Source: JBDTSW01 sp963797835
Lineage (GTDB): Bacteria; Actinomycetota; Thermoleophilia; Solirubrobacterales; 70-9
Reading direction: 5' to 3'
NCBI GenBank assembly: GCA_963797835.1
Contig: CAWCRN010000022.1
Location: forward strand, 62,001-126,000
Length of the DNA stretch: 64,000 nt
Shown in pieces: positions 33,680 to 42,258 of this stretch (positions within the stretch are counted from its first letter, which is position 1; every line of letters starts with the position of its first letter). The translations under genes were made by a program, and so were the position numbers. A model generated the notes under the pieces. The model did not search any database, was not told the DNA's origin, and saw only the letters and a list, made by a program, of their open reading frames with translations.

Positions 33680-34423
33680 CTAGAACTGCGCGTCGTCGGC
33701 GCCGATCACGAGGACGAGCGGCGAGCCCTTGGCCGTCTGCTGGACATCCGGGCCGACCTCCGCGGTCTGGGTCTCGCCGAGCTGCTTCTCGATCTTCCGG
33801 GCGAGCTGGGCCGCGTCGCCCTCCTTGCCGGGCTTGAACATGACCACCGTCTCCGGGAATCCGGCCGGGGCGTTGGTGCGGACCCCAAGCGGATACCCGA
33901 GCTGCTTGACCACCTCGTCGGCGACCTTGTCGGCGAGCCCGGGAACGCCGACGACCTCGTCGGTCTGGGTCGCGTTCAGGACCGCCACCTCCGGCTTATC
34001 CTCCTTCCTCTTCTCCGCCTTGGCGGTGCCGGCCCCGTCGCCGTCGCCGCCGATGAGGCCGAAGCCGCTGGTGAGCACCCCGGCCGCGATCACCGCGGCG
34101 CCCAGCAGGCCGAGGATGATGCGCCCGTCGATCGGCAGGTGGCGGTCGAATGTCTCGTAGCGCGACCCCACGAAGCCGGTGATCGCGGCCCATGCACGCG
34201 AGAAGCGGCCCGGGCCCCTTCTCCTCGCCGTCTCCTCCCCTCGCGCCTCGGCTGCGGCCAGGGACGCGTCCGCGGCCTCCTTGGCGCGTTCGGGGGCGCG
34301 GCCCGCCCACTCCCGAAGGCGCCGCAGGTCGCGCGACTGCTGGAACAGGAGGAAGGCGAGGACCGCGAGGCCGACGAAGGCCGCCAGGCCCACGAACGGC
34401 CCGATCTTCTCGATCAGGTCCAT
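33680..34423 (-). CDS. Two-helix membrane protein with C-terminal LytR_C domain (paralogue)
   Basis: A 247-residue protein with the same plan as its neighbour: helix 1 (FVGLAAFVGLAVLAFLLF), charged linker (AGRAPERAKEAADAS), helix 2 (IILGLLGAAVIAAGVLTSGF), then LytR_C: EVAVLNATQTDEVVGVPGLADKVADEVV, ETVVMFKPGKEGDAAQLARKIEKQLG. Nine bases separate it from the next gene. Whether its start overlaps the end of the dehydratase gene depends on a possible frame error there. Confidence 0.75.
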   Translation of the reverse strand: MDLIEKIGPFVGLAAFVGLAVLAFLLFQQSRDLRRLREWAGRAPERAKEAADASLAAAEARGEETARRRGPGRFSRAWAAITGFVGSRYETFDRHLPIDGRIILGLLGAAVIAAGVLTSGFGLIGGDGDGAGTAKAEKRKEDKPEVAVLNATQTDEVVGVPGLADKVADEVVKQLGYPLGVRTNAPAGFPETVVMFKPGKEGDAAQLARKIEKQLGETQTAEVGPDVQQTAKGSPLVLVIGADDAQF

Positions 34424-36372
34424 ATGAGGACGGGAAGGTTAGGCGTAGACCCCGACAGGGGGTCGGCCGGCGTCGCCGGCGTTAGGCGTCCAGCTCGACG
34501 GCGGCGGTCGACTCGGCTCCGCCCACGAGCTCGACCACGTGGTGCGGCGAGGTTCGTTTCGTCGCCCGAGGCCACCATCGCCTCCAGCTCGGCGACCGTG
34601 CGCTCGACCCAGTCGGCGTTGAGCGGATGCAGACGCGCTGCCCGCACGATCCGATCGGTTGCGGTCGGGCGGGCCTCCTCGTCGGCGTTGAACAGCTCCT
34701 CGTGGATCTTCTCCCCCGGCCTCGGCCCGGTGAACTCGATCGCGATGTCCGTCTCCGGCTCCTGGCCCGCCAGGGTGATCATGTTGCGAGCCAGGTCCAC
34801 GATCCGGACCGGCTCGCCCATCTCCAGCACGAACACCTCGCCCGAGGCTCCGCCGAGGTCGGCCGCCTGGATCACGAGCTGGACCGCCTCGGGGATGGTC
34901 ATGAAGTAGCGGGTCATCTCCGGGTGGGTCACGGTCACCGGCCCGCCTCGCTCGATCTGCGAGCGGAAGATCGGGACCACGCTGCCCGACGAGGCCAGCA
35001 CGTTGCCGAATCGCACGCTGATGAACCGGGTGCGCGGGTGGCGCTGGCCCGCCGCGGCCATGATCCACTCCGCCATCGCCTTCGAGGCGCCCATCACGGT
35101 CTGCGGGTTCACCGCCTTGTCGGTCGAGACGAGCACGAACCGCTCGGCGCCGGCGACCGCTGCCGTCTCGGCGGTGACCCGGGTCGCGATCGCGTTGTTG
35201 CGCACGGCCTCGAGCGGGTTCGACTCCATCAGCGCCACGTGCTTGTAGGCGGCGGCGTGGAAGACGACCTCCGGCTTGAACCGCTGCATGACCTCGAGCA
35301 TCCGGTCGCCCTCCTTGCAGTCGGCCAGCACGGACTCGACCGCGGTGAAGTGCCACTCGCCGGTCAGCTCGCGGTCGATCTCGAACAGCGGGCCCTCGGC
35401 GTGGTCGAGCAGGACCAGCAGACGAGGCCGGACCCGGGCGATCTGCCGCGACAGCTCGGCGCCGATCGAGCCGCCGGCGCCGGTCACAAGCACGATCCGG
35501 TCCTGGAGGTACGCGCCCACCCGGTCGAGCTCCATCACCACCGGGTCGCGGCCGAGGACGTCCTCGACCTGCACCTCGCGGAGCTGGCGGGTGAGCTGGA
35601 CGCCGCCCCGCAGCAGCTCGAACACCGTGGGCAGGGTCTGCACACGGATGTCGCGCTCGCGGCAGGCGTGGACCACCTTCGCCCGCAGGGTCCCGGGAGC
35701 AGAGGGGATCGCGATGAAGACGTCATCGGGCTTCATCCGGTCGCAGATCTCGCCGATCTGGTCGGTGGTCCCGAGCACCTCCAGGCCGAGGTTCCGCATG
35801 CCGCGCTTGCGGGGGTCGTCGTCGATGAAGCCGATCGCCCGGTTGCCGAGGTTGGGGTTGAGCTGCATCTCGCGGACGACCATCTGGCCCCCCGAGCCGG
35901 CACCGACGATGAGCACCCGGCGCGCCTTGCGGCGCTGGGTGGCACGGGCGGGGCGCTCGGCGATCGTGCGGCGGAGCAGCCGGGCGCCGCCGGTCATCAC
36001 GGTCAGCAGGAGGAAGTCGAAGACCACGACCGAGCGCGGCAGGTCGTCGGGATATGGCTGCGCGATCGCGAAGACGAGCACCAGCAGGGCCACGGCGACG
36101 AACGCGGCCCGAACCAGCGGCCAGAGGTCGGGCAGGCGGAAGTAGCGCCACCACTTCTGGTGCTGGCCGAACAGCTCGTACACGGCGGCCTGGCCCAGCG
36201 CGACGAACGCGATCGAGCCGAAGAGCATGTCCTCGTAGCGCTCGGGGATGCCCCCGGGGACGTCCAGGAAGCGCAGGTTGAAGGCGAGCGCGAACGCGCC
36301 GGCCGCCAGCAGGGCGTCGACCACGAACTGAAGCGCACGCCGCCTGATGGAGGGATCACGCCAGCGCGACAT
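34414..36372 (-). CDS. CapD/WbpM-like nucleotide-sugar 4,6-dehydratase, membrane-bound
   Basis: A 652-residue protein with four N-terminal helices, a first Rossmann domain (VLIVGAGSGGQMVVREM) and the C-terminal SDR dehydratase domain: VLVTGAGGSIGAELSRQIA, HAAAYKHVALMESNP, VSTDKAVNPQTVMGASKAMAEW and FTGPRPGEKIHEELF. It converts UDP-GlcNAc-type sugars to 4-keto-6-deoxy forms for the polysaccharide. The last 40 residues are Arg-rich and unlike the rest. A one-base shift near 34543 would instead give a GC3-rich tail (VVELVGGAESTAAVELDA) ending at 34482, so the true end is probably 34482. It is the first gene of the minus-strand polysaccharide series. Confidence 0.87.
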   Translation of the reverse strand: MSRWRDPSIRRRALQFVVDALLAAGAFALAFNLRFLDVPGGIPERYEDMLFGSIAFVALGQAAVYELFGQHQKWWRYFRLPDLWPLVRAAFVAVALLVLVFAIAQPYPDDLPRSVVVFDFLLLTVMTGGARLLRRTIAERPARATQRRKARRVLIVGAGSGGQMVVREMQLNPNLGNRAIGFIDDDPRKRGMRNLGLEVLGTTDQIGEICDRMKPDDVFIAIPSAPGTLRAKVVHACRERDIRVQTLPTVFELLRGGVQLTRQLREVQVEDVLGRDPVVMELDRVGAYLQDRIVLVTGAGGSIGAELSRQIARVRPRLLVLLDHAEGPLFEIDRELTGEWHFTAVESVLADCKEGDRMLEVMQRFKPEVVFHAAAYKHVALMESNPLEAVRNNAIATRVTAETAAVAGAERFVLVSTDKAVNPQTVMGASKAMAEWIMAAAGQRHPRTRFISVRFGNVLASSGSVVPIFRSQIERGGPVTVTHPEMTRYFMTIPEAVQLVIQAADLGGASGEVFVLEMGEPVRIVDLARNMITLAGQEPETDIAIEFTGPRPGEKIHEELFNADEEARPTATDRIVRAARLHPLNADWVERTVAELEAMVASGDETNLAAPRGRARGRSRVDRRRRAGRLTPATPADPLSGSTPNLPVLIWT

Positions 36373-36426
36373 CGCCCCCGAGTTTAGAGGCGAACCGCAA
36401 GGCCCCGCCTATGATCCACGCCCTGC

Positions 36427-37062
36427 ATGACCGACTTCATCGTCGACCCGATCGTCGAGTTTGCGACGGACTTCATCGATGCGGTGGGCCTGTTCGGCGT
36501 CTTCTTCCTGATGCTGCTCGAATCCGCGTGCCTACCCGTGCCCAGCGAGGCGATCATGCTCTTCGCCGGGTTCAACGTCTCCGAGGGGGACATGACCCTG
36601 TTCGGGATCGTCGCGGCGGGCGTGCTCGGCAACGTGGTCGGCTCGTGGCTGGCCTGGGCCGCCGGGTACTACGGCCGCATGGAGCTGCTGGAGAAGAACC
36701 GGCTGATCCACATCAACCACAAGCACCTCGACTGGGCCGACTCGTGGTTCCAGCGTCACGGCGACGCCACCGTGTTCTTCGCCCGGATGCTGCCGATCAT
36801 CCGCACCTTCATCTCGTTGCCCGCGGGGATCGCCCGGATGCCGTTCTGGCGCTTCACGCTCCTCACCCTCCTGGGCTGCATCCCGTGGGTACTGATGCTG
36901 GGCGTGATCGGCAAGGAGGTGGGCGACCAATGGGAGGAGTGGCGGGACTACCTGCACTACGGCGACTACGTCGTCTTCGCCGCGGTCGTCGGCGGCATCA
37001 TCTACCTGCTGATCCGCCGCCGTCGCGGCGGAACCCCGGGCCCGGCCGAGGCGGGCCCATAG
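36427..37062 (+). CDS. DedA-family membrane protein
   Basis: A 211-residue protein with five to six hydrophobic segments. The DedA/SNARE-associated core is clear: FLMLLESACLPVPSEAIMLFAGF, GVLGNVVGSWLAWAAGYYG, FFARMLPIIRTFISLPAGIARMP and FTLLTLLGCIPWVLMLGVIG. DedA proteins include flippases that return undecaprenyl phosphate or move phosphatidylethanolamine across the membrane. Being 17 bases upstream of a UppP gene favours the undecaprenyl role. It diverges from the dehydratase gene. Confidence 0.88.
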   Translation: MTDFIVDPIVEFATDFIDAVGLFGVFFLMLLESACLPVPSEAIMLFAGFNVSEGDMTLFGIVAAGVLGNVVGSWLAWAAGYYGRMELLEKNRLIHINHKHLDWADSWFQRHGDATVFFARMLPIIRTFISLPAGIARMPFWRFTLLTLLGCIPWVLMLGVIGKEVGDQWEEWRDYLHYGDYVVFAAVVGGIIYLLIRRRRGGTPGPAEAGP

Positions 37063-37079
37063 CGCCCGACGGCGCGGCC

Positions 37080-37910
37080 TTGGGGAGCGCCGCCGACACA
37101 CCGGGCCTCGGCCCCGCCCAGGCCGCACTCCTGGGCGCGATCCAGGGGCCGGCCGAGCTACTGCCGGTGTCCAGCTCGGCACACCTGAACCTCGTCCCGT
37201 GGCTGCTCGGCTGGCGCTGGCATGACGCCGAGCCGGAGTCACGGAAGAGCTTCGAGGTCGCCGTCCACGCGGGGGGCGCGGCGGCGCTCGTGATCGGGCA
37301 GCGCAGGCTGATCGCCAGCGAGCTGCGCTCGTTCGACCTGCGCCGGGCGGCCGTGGTCGCGCTCTCCTTCGTGCCGCCCGCCGTCGTCGGTTACCGCTTC
37401 GAGCGCCAGATCGAGGGCCGCTTCGGCGGGCCGGGCGCAACGGCGGCGGGCCTGGTGGCCGGCTCCCTCCTGATGCTCGCGGCCGACCGGCGCCCCCAGG
37501 ACCGTGGGCCGGGCGATGCCGGCGCGCTCGACGGCCTGGCGCTGGGCCTGGCGCAGGCCACCGCGCTCATCCCCGGCGTCTCGCGCAACGGCGCCACGCT
37601 CGCGGCCGCCCGCTGTCGCGGGTTCACGCGCGAGCAGGCGAACCTGCTCTCGCGCACGGTGGCGCTGCCGGTGATCGTGGGCGCCGCCGCGCTCAAGGGT
37701 GCCCGCCTGCGCCGCCGCGGCGTCCGAGCGGGGCTGGGACAGGCCCTCGCCGCCGGCGTCGGCGCCTCCTTCCTCTCCACCCTCGCGTCGCAGCGCCTGA
37801 TCGACCTGGTCGAGCGCGACCGCGCCCTGTGGCCCTACGCGGCGTACCGGGTGGGCCTGGCGGCCGCCGTGATCGCGCGCCTGCCGGCGCGCTCGGCTAT
37901 GGGACGGTGA
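37080..37910 (+). CDS. uppP: Undecaprenyl-diphosphatase (BacA/UppP family)
   Basis: A 276-residue polytopic membrane enzyme. Catalytic motif 1 is AELLPVSSSAHLNLVPWLLGW (Glu plus the Ser/His set) and motif 2 is LIPGVSRNGATLAAARCRGFTREQANLLSRTVALP with the essential Arg. It removes a phosphate from undecaprenyl diphosphate so that the carrier can be reused for peptidoglycan and polysaccharide. No ATG or GTG lies in the right place; TTG 37080 is the first usable start, 17 bases after DedA. Its end overlaps a convergent secreted-protein gene by 14 bases. Confidence 0.88.
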   Translation: MGSAADTPGLGPAQAALLGAIQGPAELLPVSSSAHLNLVPWLLGWRWHDAEPESRKSFEVAVHAGGAAALVIGQRRLIASELRSFDLRRAAVVALSFVPPAVVGYRFERQIEGRFGGPGATAAGLVAGSLLMLAADRRPQDRGPGDAGALDGLALGLAQATALIPGVSRNGATLAAARCRGFTREQANLLSRTVALPVIVGAAALKGARLRRRGVRAGLGQALAAGVGASFLSTLASQRLIDLVERDRALWPYAAYRVGLAAAVIARLPARSAMGR

Positions 37911-38292
37911 TCGGCGGCGAGGTCGCGGGGTCGCACTGGCCCGCGCCCAGCTTCTTCCTGGTGACCTTCGCCCTGTAATCGCCCGAGGGGATCGGCGGCC
38001 CGCCGCGCTTGTTCGGGTTGTAGTACAGCCTCCAGACCCCGTTGTTGGTGGTCTTGGTGTCGGTGGCGATGTGCTCGAAGGGACCGCCGACGCTGTAGTA
38101 CAGCTTCACCTTCCGGTCGCCCACGCAGGCGCCACGCGGCGAGTCAACGATGCCCTGGAGCGCATTCCTAGGAGGGTCGTTGTTGACCTCGATCGTGACC
38201 GACGACGGTGCGGCGACGGCCTGCGGTGCGGCGACGGCCGCGGCGATGAAAGCGGACATCAGGGCGGCGGCGATCAGGCGGTGTCTCTGCAC
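37897..38292 (-). CDS. Small secreted protein of unknown function
   Basis: A 131-residue protein with a signal peptide (LIAAALMSAFIAAAVAAPQAVAA, cleavage after AVAA). The mature part is beta-rich: KVKLYYSVGGPFEHIATDTKTTNNGVWRLYYNPN and SGDYRAKVTRKKLGAGQC, which looks like a single Ig/CNA-B-like domain with two cysteines. GTG 38292 is favoured because AAGGAGG lies 6 bases before it. Single gene. Confidence 0.7.
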   Translation of the reverse strand: MQRHRLIAAALMSAFIAAAVAAPQAVAAPSSVTIEVNNDPPRNALQGIVDSPRGACVGDRKVKLYYSVGGPFEHIATDTKTTNNGVWRLYYNPNKRGGPPIPSGDYRAKVTRKKLGAGQCDPATSPPITVP

Positions 38293-38377
38293 GTGTTCCT
38301 CCTTGATCAACGTCTGCAGTACAGCGACCCTACCCCCGAGTCCATGCGGGGTCAACCATTCCGGTTGAATCCGCACC

Positions 38378-39379
38378 ATGAGCGAGGCTTACGCGAGATC
38401 CGGCGTCAGCCAGCGCGCCGCAGACAGCGCGGTCGAGGCGCTGGTCGCGCACCTCGCCCAGATCGATCCCGGCAGGCCCTCGCGGGTGGTCCCGTTGCCG
38501 GGGCATTACGCCAGCGTGCTGCGGCTCGACGAGGCCACGGGCATCGCGTTCGGCACCGATGGCGTCGGGACCAAGATGGTGGTCGCCGAGCAGCTCGGCC
38601 GCTTCGAGACGATCGGGATCGACTGCATCGCGATGAACGTCAACGACCTGGTGTGCGTCGGGGCCGAGCCGATCGCGATGCTGGACTTCATCCTCTGTGC
38701 CGAGGCCGACCCCGAGGTGTGTGGGGCGATCGGGGAGGGCCTGCGACGGGGCGCCGAGCAGGCGGGGATCGAGATCCCCGGCGGCGAGATCGCCCAGGTG
38801 GGCGACGTGGTCGCGGGCTGGGAGCTCACGGGCAGCGCCATCGGCATCGTCGCCCTCGACGAGATCGTCACCGGCGAGCGGATCGCCCCGGGCGACGCCC
38901 TGATCGGCATCCCCTCCTCCGGGCTCCACTCGAACGGCTACACGCTCGCGCGCCGCGCCCTCGCCGATGTCCCCGTCGACGACGAGCGCCTCGGCAGGCC
39001 GCTCGGCGACGTGCTGCTCGAGCCGACGACGATCTACGTGCGCGCGGTGCTCGAGCTGCTGGGCTCGGACGTTGACGTGCGCGGCCTCGCCCACATCACC
39101 GGGGACGGGTTCAACAACCTGCTGCGGCTCTCGCGCCAGGTCGGCTACGAGATCGACTCCCCGCTCCCGGTGCCGGAGGTGTTCGGCCTCATCCAGGAGC
39201 TGGGCGAGGTCTCCGACGAGGAGATGTACGAGGTCTTCAACATGGGCCTCGGCTTCGTCTGCGTGGTGGCGGAGGGCGACGCGGACGCGGCTGCCGAGCT
39301 GCTCGCGGCGCACCACCCGGGCACGCGGCGCATCGGGTCGGTCACTTCCGCGGCCGGGTCAGTCGTTCGCAGCGGCTAG
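38378..39379 (+). CDS. purM: Phosphoribosylformylglycinamidine cyclo-ligase (AIR synthetase)
   Basis: A 333-residue PurM. Visible motifs: GTDGVGTKMVVAEQLGRFETIGIDCIAMNVNDLVCVGAEP (ATP site), PSSGLHSNGYTLARRAL, and HITGDGFNNLLRLS in the place of the usual HITGGG. It makes aminoimidazole ribotide from FGAM with ATP in purine synthesis. No other purine gene is nearby. The single substitution GD for GG in the third motif is unusual but not disabling by itself. Confidence 0.9.
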   Translation: MSEAYARSGVSQRAADSAVEALVAHLAQIDPGRPSRVVPLPGHYASVLRLDEATGIAFGTDGVGTKMVVAEQLGRFETIGIDCIAMNVNDLVCVGAEPIAMLDFILCAEADPEVCGAIGEGLRRGAEQAGIEIPGGEIAQVGDVVAGWELTGSAIGIVALDEIVTGERIAPGDALIGIPSSGLHSNGYTLARRALADVPVDDERLGRPLGDVLLEPTTIYVRAVLELLGSDVDVRGLAHITGDGFNNLLRLSRQVGYEIDSPLPVPEVFGLIQELGEVSDEEMYEVFNMGLGFVCVVAEGDADAAAELLAAHHPGTRRIGSVTSAAGSVVRSG

Positions 39380-39470
39380 GGCGCCGGCGCCGCCGGTCGT
39401 CCGTTGGCGGCGCTGGGGCTGGGTAGGGAGGCCGGACCCGGGAAATGCCGCCAGTCCGCAGGGTTTACGG

Positions 39471-39497
39471 GATTGGGTCCGCATTCCGAACCCAATC
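39471..39497 (+). terminator. Strong hairpin downstream of purM
   Basis: GATTGGGT (39471-39478) pairs perfectly with ACCCAATC (39490-39497) across an 11-base loop, about 90 bases after the purM stop and 100 bases before the next start. No T-run follows, so this is a hairpin of unproven terminator activity. A second GC-rich inverted segment (GGCGCCGGCGCC) lies right after the stop codon. Confidence 0.4.
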
Positions 39498-39597
39498 TCG
39501 GAAACCTTCGCCGCGGCCGCCTCACGCCTCCCTCACCAGCCCAACCGACGCCAGCGGACGACCGGCCACGCTCGCACCCACCTGTATCGTCGAAGGC

Positions 39598-40230
39598 ATG
39601 CAGACCGCCATCCTGATCTTCGACGAGCTGACCGCACTCGATGCCGTCGGGCCGTACGAGGTGTTCTCGCGCCTGCCCGGCACGAAGTTGGAGTTCGTCG
39701 CCGAGGAGGCCGGGCCGAAGCGCACGGACACGGGTGCCCTGTCGCTGGTCGCCGATCGCTCGATCGCCGACCTCGACCCCTCGGACGTCGACCTCCTTCT
39801 GGTTCCCGGCGGCCAGGGCAACCGCCGGCTCCTGGACGACGAGGGTGTGCTCGACTGGATCCGGGCCGTCCACGCAGCCAGCGAGTGGACGACCTCGGTC
39901 TGCACTGGCTCCCTGGTGCTGGGCGCGGCGGGCATCCTGGACGGCCTTCGCGCCACCAGCCACTGGGCCTATCTCGACCGCCTGGCCGACTACGGCGCGG
40001 TGCCCACGGCCGAGCGGGTGGTCGTCGAGGGCAAGGTCGTCACCGCCGCCGGCGTCTCGTCGGGGATCGACATGGCCCTCACGCTCGTGGGGGAGATGGC
40101 CGGGCCCGAGGTGGCGCAGGCGATCCAGCTCGGCATCGAGTACGACCCCGACCCGCCGTTCGACGCCGGTTCGCCGGCGAAGGCGCCACCGGCGATCGTC
40201 GAGTTCGTGCGAAGCCTGGAGCCTTTATAG
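39598..40230 (+). CDS. DJ-1/PfpI family protein
   Basis: A 210-residue protein with the DJ-1/ThiJ fold: TAILIFDELTALDAVGPYEVFSRLP, LLLVPGGQGNRRLLDDE, and the nucleophile elbow SVCTGSLVLGAAGIL with Cys about 101. The first part resembles isonitrile hydratase and AraC-type sensor domains, but there is no DNA-binding tail. Family members include hydratases, glyoxalases and amidases; the substrate is not known. ATG 39598 chosen at the start of homology. Confidence 0.85.
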   Translation: MQTAILIFDELTALDAVGPYEVFSRLPGTKLEFVAEEAGPKRTDTGALSLVADRSIADLDPSDVDLLLVPGGQGNRRLLDDEGVLDWIRAVHAASEWTTSVCTGSLVLGAAGILDGLRATSHWAYLDRLADYGAVPTAERVVVEGKVVTAAGVSSGIDMALTLVGEMAGPEVAQAIQLGIEYDPDPPFDAGSPAKAPPAIVEFVRSLEPL

Positions 40231-40253
40231 GGCTGAGTGCTACCGTCGGAGGC

Positions 40254-40655
40254 ATGCGAGGCGGGGCGTCCACGCTTGCCAGGCTCACGATCGGCGCCGT
40301 CGTGGTGGCGCTGCTTGCTGCGGGTATCCCGCTGGCCTGGGTATGGGTCGGCTCGCAGGTCCAGGGCGGCACCTCACCGAGCGCCACGGCCATCGCCACG
40401 GTGGTGGCCGGCTGCATGGCCTCCTACGGCTTCGTGGCCCTTCTGGCGGCCTGGGTCAAGGGCCGCAGCGACGTCGCCGCGCGCAAGGCCAGGCGCGAGC
40501 GCTACGCCTGGAACCGCAGCCTCCGCGACGAGCGCCAGACCGCGCCGGATACCAATTTCCTCGAGAACTGCCTCATCGCCACGACCATCGTGGTCGGCAT
40601 CGTCGTCGCGGTCTGGTTCTTCCTCTACGGGAATCCCGGCGTCCCCCAGACCTAG
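40254..40655 (+). CDS. Small membrane protein of unknown function
   Basis: A 133-residue protein with three hydrophobic segments: IGAVVVALLAAGIPLAWVWV, IATVVAGCMASYGFVALLAAWV, and ATTIVVGIVVAVWFFLYG. A charged cytosolic loop (DVAARKARRERYAWNRSLRDER) separates the second and third. It starts 24 bases after the DJ-1 gene. I recognise no family. Confidence 0.6.
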   Translation: MRGGASTLARLTIGAVVVALLAAGIPLAWVWVGSQVQGGTSPSATAIATVVAGCMASYGFVALLAAWVKGRSDVAARKARRERYAWNRSLRDERQTAPDTNFLENCLIATTIVVGIVVAVWFFLYGNPGVPQT

Positions 40656-40773
40656 CCGGGCCGCTCCCCCGGAGTCCGCTACCCGGACGCGTAGGATCGG
40701 TTGATACCGCCCATCCAAGGCGAACGGGAATCTCGACAATACGACCACACTGAGCGCTGAGGGGACACCAGGA

Positions 40774-42258
40774 CTGACCAGCCCGATCGGCAGCACGCTG
40801 TCGGGGCGTTACCGGCTTGAGTCCAAGCTCGGCAGCGGCGGGATGTCCACGGTCTATCTCGCCCAGGACGAGACACTCGAACGCGCGGTCGCCGTGAAGG
40901 TCCTCCATGCCGGGATCTCGGACCAGCCCGACCAGATCGAGCGCTTTCGCCGCGAGGCGCGCGCCGTCGCGCAGCTGTCTCATCCCAACGTCGTCGCCGT
41001 AATCGACGCCGGCGAGGACGGCGGCCACCCCTACATCGTCTTCGAGTACGTCGAGGGCGAGACGCTGAAGCAGCGGATCGACCGCCTCGGGAAGCTGCCG
41101 GTGGACGAGGCGGCTGCCTACGCGATCGAGATCGGCCGCGGCCTTGCGGCCGCCCACGCGCGGATGCTCGTGCACCGCGACGTGAAGCCGCAGAACGTGC
41201 TGATCGACGCCGAGGGCAGAGCCAAGGTCACCGACTTCGGGATCGCCCTCTCGCTCGAGAGCGACGGCCTCACCAAGACCGGGCGGGTGCTGGGCACCAC
41301 CGACTACGTCTCGCCCGAGCAGGCGATGGGCCAGGACGTCGACGCGCGCTCGGACATCTACTCGCTTGGGATCCTGCTCTACGAGATGCTGACCGGGCAG
41401 CCGCCCTTCCAGGCGGAGACCCTCGTGGGCGTCGCGATGAAGCACGTGAACGAGCCGATGCCGGACATCCAGGACGCCCGCCCTGAGGTCTCGGCCGCCC
41501 TCTCGGCGGTGATCGAGCGCGCGACCCAGAAGGAGCCCAAGCGGCGCTACCCCGACATGGCGGCGATGCTCACGGACCTCGAGGGAGCCCTGGACGTCGA
41601 GGTCACCCGCGCCGGCGGCGCCAGCGGCGAGGCAACCACGGTGATCGAATCCGTGCCCGAGCGCCGGCGCCTCCTCCCCGGCCGCCGGGTCTCGATCGCC
41701 GGGATCCTGCTCGTGCTCGCAGCGGCCGCGGCTGCCCTCGGGATCGCGGCTCTGACCGGCGACGACGACAAGCGTAAGCCGGCGGAGCCCGGCGCGCCGC
41801 CCTCGGGCGCCACGGTCGAGCTCGCCTCGGCCGAAGACTTCGACCCCGAGGGCGACAACCAGGAGCACTCCGAGGAGGTCGAGCAGGCGATCGACAGCAA
41901 CCCGGACACCGCCTGGACCACCGAGACCTACGACGCCGGCCCCGGGCTCGACCTCTCGGGCAAGTCGGGTGTGGGCGTCCTCGTGGCGACCGCCGAGCCG
42001 GTGGCGGCGCGCGAGATGACGATCCAGTCGGCGGCCGGGGGCTGGTCGGGCGAGGTCTATGGCGCCGTGGACGGCCCGCCCGACGACCTGGCCGGGTGGG
42101 GCTCCCCGATCGCGACGATCACCGACGCCGAGACCGAGGAGACCGTGGCGCTGGACGCCACCTCCACGTCCCAGTACTACCTGCTGTGGATCACCGAGCT
42201 GACCGAGGGCGAGGGCGGCTTCGTGGTCGAGATCGGCGAGATCGAGCTGACGGCCTAG
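40774..42258 (+). CDS. Ser/Thr protein kinase with membrane helix and discoidin-like extracellular domain
   Basis: A transmembrane Hanks-type kinase of about 494 residues. The kinase domain has LGSGGMSTVYLA, AVAVKVLH (Lys), HRDVKPQN (catalytic loop), KVTDFG and YVSPEQAMGQ. One helix (ISIAGILLVLAAAAAALGIAAL) follows, then an outer domain (HSEEVEQAIDSNPDTAWTTETY) resembling F5/8 discoidin domains, which bind sugars. The first ATG in frame (40843) lies inside the glycine loop, so the true start is upstream. The only candidates are CTG codons at 40774 and 40750, or a start hidden by a base error. It converges with the ddl gene with a 4-base overlap. Confidence 0.83.
   Translation: MTSPIGSTLSGRYRLESKLGSGGMSTVYLAQDETLERAVAVKVLHAGISDQPDQIERFRREARAVAQLSHPNVVAVIDAGEDGGHPYIVFEYVEGETLKQRIDRLGKLPVDEAAAYAIEIGRGLAAAHARMLVHRDVKPQNVLIDAEGRAKVTDFGIALSLESDGLTKTGRVLGTTDYVSPEQAMGQDVDARSDIYSLGILLYEMLTGQPPFQAETLVGVAMKHVNEPMPDIQDARPEVSAALSAVIERATQKEPKRRYPDMAAMLTDLEGALDVEVTRAGGASGEATTVIESVPERRRLLPGRRVSIAGILLVLAAAAAALGIAALTGDDDKRKPAEPGAPPSGATVELASAEDFDPEGDNQEHSEEVEQAIDSNPDTAWTTETYDAGPGLDLSGKSGVGVLVATAEPVAAREMTIQSAAGGWSGEVYGAVDGPPDDLAGWGSPIATITDAETEETVALDATSTSQYYLLWITELTEGEGGFVVEIGEIELTA

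Noticed and set aside
34627..36387. A 586-codon plus-strand open frame opposite the CapD-like gene
   Set aside because: Composition dominated by Arg, Asp, His and Gly with no domain; the minus-strand gene has full motifs.
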